Source: Promethearchaeum sp.
Lineage (GTDB): Archaea; Asgardarchaeota; Lokiarchaeia; Sigyniarchaeales; Promethearchaeaceae
Reading direction: 5' to 3'
NCBI GenBank assembly: GCA_030611625.1
Contig: JAUWPK010000234.1
Coordinates: forward strand, 1 to 6,133
Length of the DNA stretch: 6,133 bases
The notes below the pieces were generated by a model that did not search any database, was not told the DNA's origin, and saw only the letters and a list, made by a program, of their open reading frames with translations. This document shows, piece after piece, positions 5,204-6,133 of this stretch. Position numbers and translations under genes: made by a program. The number at the start of each line of letters is the position of its first letter. Within the stretch, counting starts at the first letter, position 1.

Positions 5204-5848
5204 GTGTTGCACGCTGTGTATATTATTGAAGGTGAAACTGGATTATCGATCATTGAGTATCGAGATTATCCTCAATCCAAAGAATTTAATGATTTTTTTC
5301 TCGTAATCAACGATATTATGGATGATATTCGATCTAATATTCAAGAAAATAGAACTCTATCGAATTTTTCACGCATTTTAATAATAGATAAATTCAGTAT
5401 AATCATACATTATAATAGCACTGCAAAAATACTTTTATGTAGTTTATCTGATGTTGACGATATTAAGGAAAAGATGCTCTCGGTTTTGGAAACTTTGGGC
5501 AGAAGATTTTGGAAAAAGCATTGCATGGATATAAATAAATTCTTACAAACGAATAAAAAAGAAATTTTCAATTCGTTCATTATTGAGATTGAAATTGCCA
5601 CTATAGACGGAAGAATTGCAGAAAATTTACCAAAATTAATAGTTAATGAATCTACTCTAAATAGATTATACAAGATGGAAATTATATCTGAAAATGAGAT
5701 TTCTATTGCAAAAATTTGCAGAGGTATATTGTCACCTCTTCAAATTTCCGAGAAAACAAATATATCACATGAAAATGTATCTGAAATTCTAAAAAAGCTA
5801 AAAAAAATAGATATAATTAAATCACCCCTGGTTGGAATTACAAATTAA
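5204..5848 (+). CDS. Longin-like domain protein with C-terminal winged-helix DNA-binding domain
   Basis: 214 residues. The first 135 or so follow a longin-type order: strand LHAVYIIEGETG, strand LSIIEYRDY, long helix (FNDFFLVINDIMDDIRSNI), strands SRILIIDKFSIIIHY and AKILLCSL, then helix DDIKEKMLSVLETLGRRFW. The beginning (hydrophobic strand, acidic-Gly turn, second strand) is typical of longin/roadblock proteins. After a linker, residues about 163-210 look like a winged helix: ISIAKICRG, then SPLQISEKTNIS (helix 2 and turn), then ENVSEILKKLKKIDII (recognition helix), like MarR/ArsR-type archaeal regulators. The start is GTG at 5204; an in-frame TAG at 5192 excludes anything much longer, and TTG at 5207 is the alternative. 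There is no membrane segment. The inferred role is a regulator whose longin-like part binds a partner, perhaps a small GTPase. The gene ends 11 bp before the convergent gene at the right edge. Confidence 0.75.
   Translation: MLHAVYIIEGETGLSIIEYRDYPQSKEFNDFFLVINDIMDDIRSNIQENRTLSNFSRILIIDKFSIIIHYNSTAKILLCSLSDVDDIKEKMLSVLETLGRRFWKKHCMDINKFLQTNKKEIFNSFIIEIEIATIDGRIAENLPKLIVNESTLNRLYKMEIISENEISIAKICRGILSPLQISEKTNISHENVSEILKKLKKIDIIKSPLVGITN
5791..5807 (-). terminator. U-rich tracts on - strand, possible terminator of the right-edge gene
   Basis: A6 (5791-5796) and A8 (5800-5807) inside the longin/wHTH coding sequence read as T8 and T6 on the - strand, about 53-70 bases past the stop of the gene entering from the right. 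The two genes are separated by only 11 bp, so termination has to occur within the opposing gene. Confidence 0.3.
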
Positions 5849-5859
5849 AATTAAGAAAA

Positions 5860-6133
5860 TTATTCCCCGGTAATCTGAGCTCGCCAACTTTTAATTAATT
5901 TTTGAGTTGAAGTAATAAGTTTAGCCAGTTCTTTAAAATCTTCATCAATAAGTTTCAAAGGAGTGTCAATTCCGAGATCAATTAATTTTTTCAAATATTT
6001 TGGTTCCATTCCTTCTAAATCATCTAATTTGGATATTTTTAATTCTTTTGATTCTGATTTTACTTTATCTTTACTAACGAGTTTATCAACTGATTTTTCT
6101 TTTGTTCCTTTTACTTCTTTTATTACTTCTTCT
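5860..6133 (-). CDS. C-terminal fragment of a protein with Lys/Glu-rich segment and helix-hairpin-helix-like domain (5' end outside window)
   Basis: An open frame runs from the right edge to TAA on the - strand (5860-5862), giving 90 visible residues with no stop. The start lies beyond the window. The first 34 visible residues are charged low complexity, rich in Lys, Glu and Ser (such as KEVKGTKEKSVDKLVSKDK). The remaining part, LDDLEGMEPKYLKKLIDLGI followed by DTPLKLIDED, ELAKLI and IKSWRAQ, has the pattern of a tandem helix-hairpin-helix domain: L..I.G..P....L...GI.T...L, then LA, then I..W..Q. The pattern recalls DUF4332-type and RNA polymerase alpha C-terminal-like folds. Such domains bind DNA or act as protein adaptors. 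The first hairpin has GMEP where GIGP is usual, so DNA-phosphate binding there is uncertain. The full protein cannot be identified from this piece. Confidence 0.75.
   Translation of the reverse strand, partial: EEVIKEVKGTKEKSVDKLVSKDKVKSESKELKISKLDDLEGMEPKYLKKLIDLGIDTPLKLIDEDFKELAKLITSTQKLIKSWRAQITGE

Noticed and set aside
5410..5673. 87-codon ORF on - strand
   Set aside because: It is a shadow inside the longin/wHTH gene with no promoter or motif of its own.
1..6133. tRNA, rRNA, CRISPR array, insertion sequence or transposase
   Set aside because: No cloverleaf, rRNA-like GC-rich conserved block, regular repeat-spacer array, terminal inverted repeat or transposase motif was seen on either strand.

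Overview
The window looks like chromosomal DNA of an Asgard archaeon (Promethearchaeota, most like Lokiarchaeia). The evidence is AT-rich DNA, archaeal TATA boxes about 30 nt ahead of start codons, a Rag/Gtr-like small GTPase fused to a longin-like domain, a second longin-like protein, and a surface protein with LVIVD and Ig-like repeats ending in an acidic linker, one membrane helix and a Lys tail. The lineage is inferred from protein architecture, not from a database search.

Layout, left to right. (1) The 3' part of a surface-protein gene on + (2-1018, open at the left edge): two and a bit 42-residue LVIVD propeller repeats, two 96-residue Ig-like repeats and a C-terminal membrane anchor. 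(2) A 416-bp gap with a hairpin plus T-rich terminator and one doubtful 30-codon ORF behind a TATA box. (3) A PD-(D/E)XK (Mrr-like) nuclease on - (1435-2334). (4) A longin/Rag-like GTPase/roadblock fusion on + (2423-3838). (5) A membrane-anchored extracellular transglutaminase-like protein on - (3829-5100), whose 3' end overlaps the GTPase gene by 10 bp. (6) A longin-like/winged-helix protein on + (5204-5848) whose TATA box sits between the arms of a perfect 7-bp inverted repeat. (7) The C-terminal end of a gene on - (5860 to the right edge) with a Lys/Glu/Ser-rich segment and a helix-hairpin-helix-like domain. This last gene lies at the right edge and is easily missed.

Genes alternate strand along the whole window (+ - + - + -), so no neighbouring pair can form an operon. 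Each appears to have its own promoter. Convergent neighbours sit very close and seem to carry each other's U-rich termination tracts inside coding sequence.

The most interesting part is 2423-5848. It holds a single-chain protein with the domain types found in the eukaryotic Rag GTPase/longin/roadblock (TORC1-lysosome) machinery. Beside it is a longin-like domain joined to a DNA-binding fold, with a candidate operator over its own TATA box. A functional link between these neighbours is only a hypothesis.
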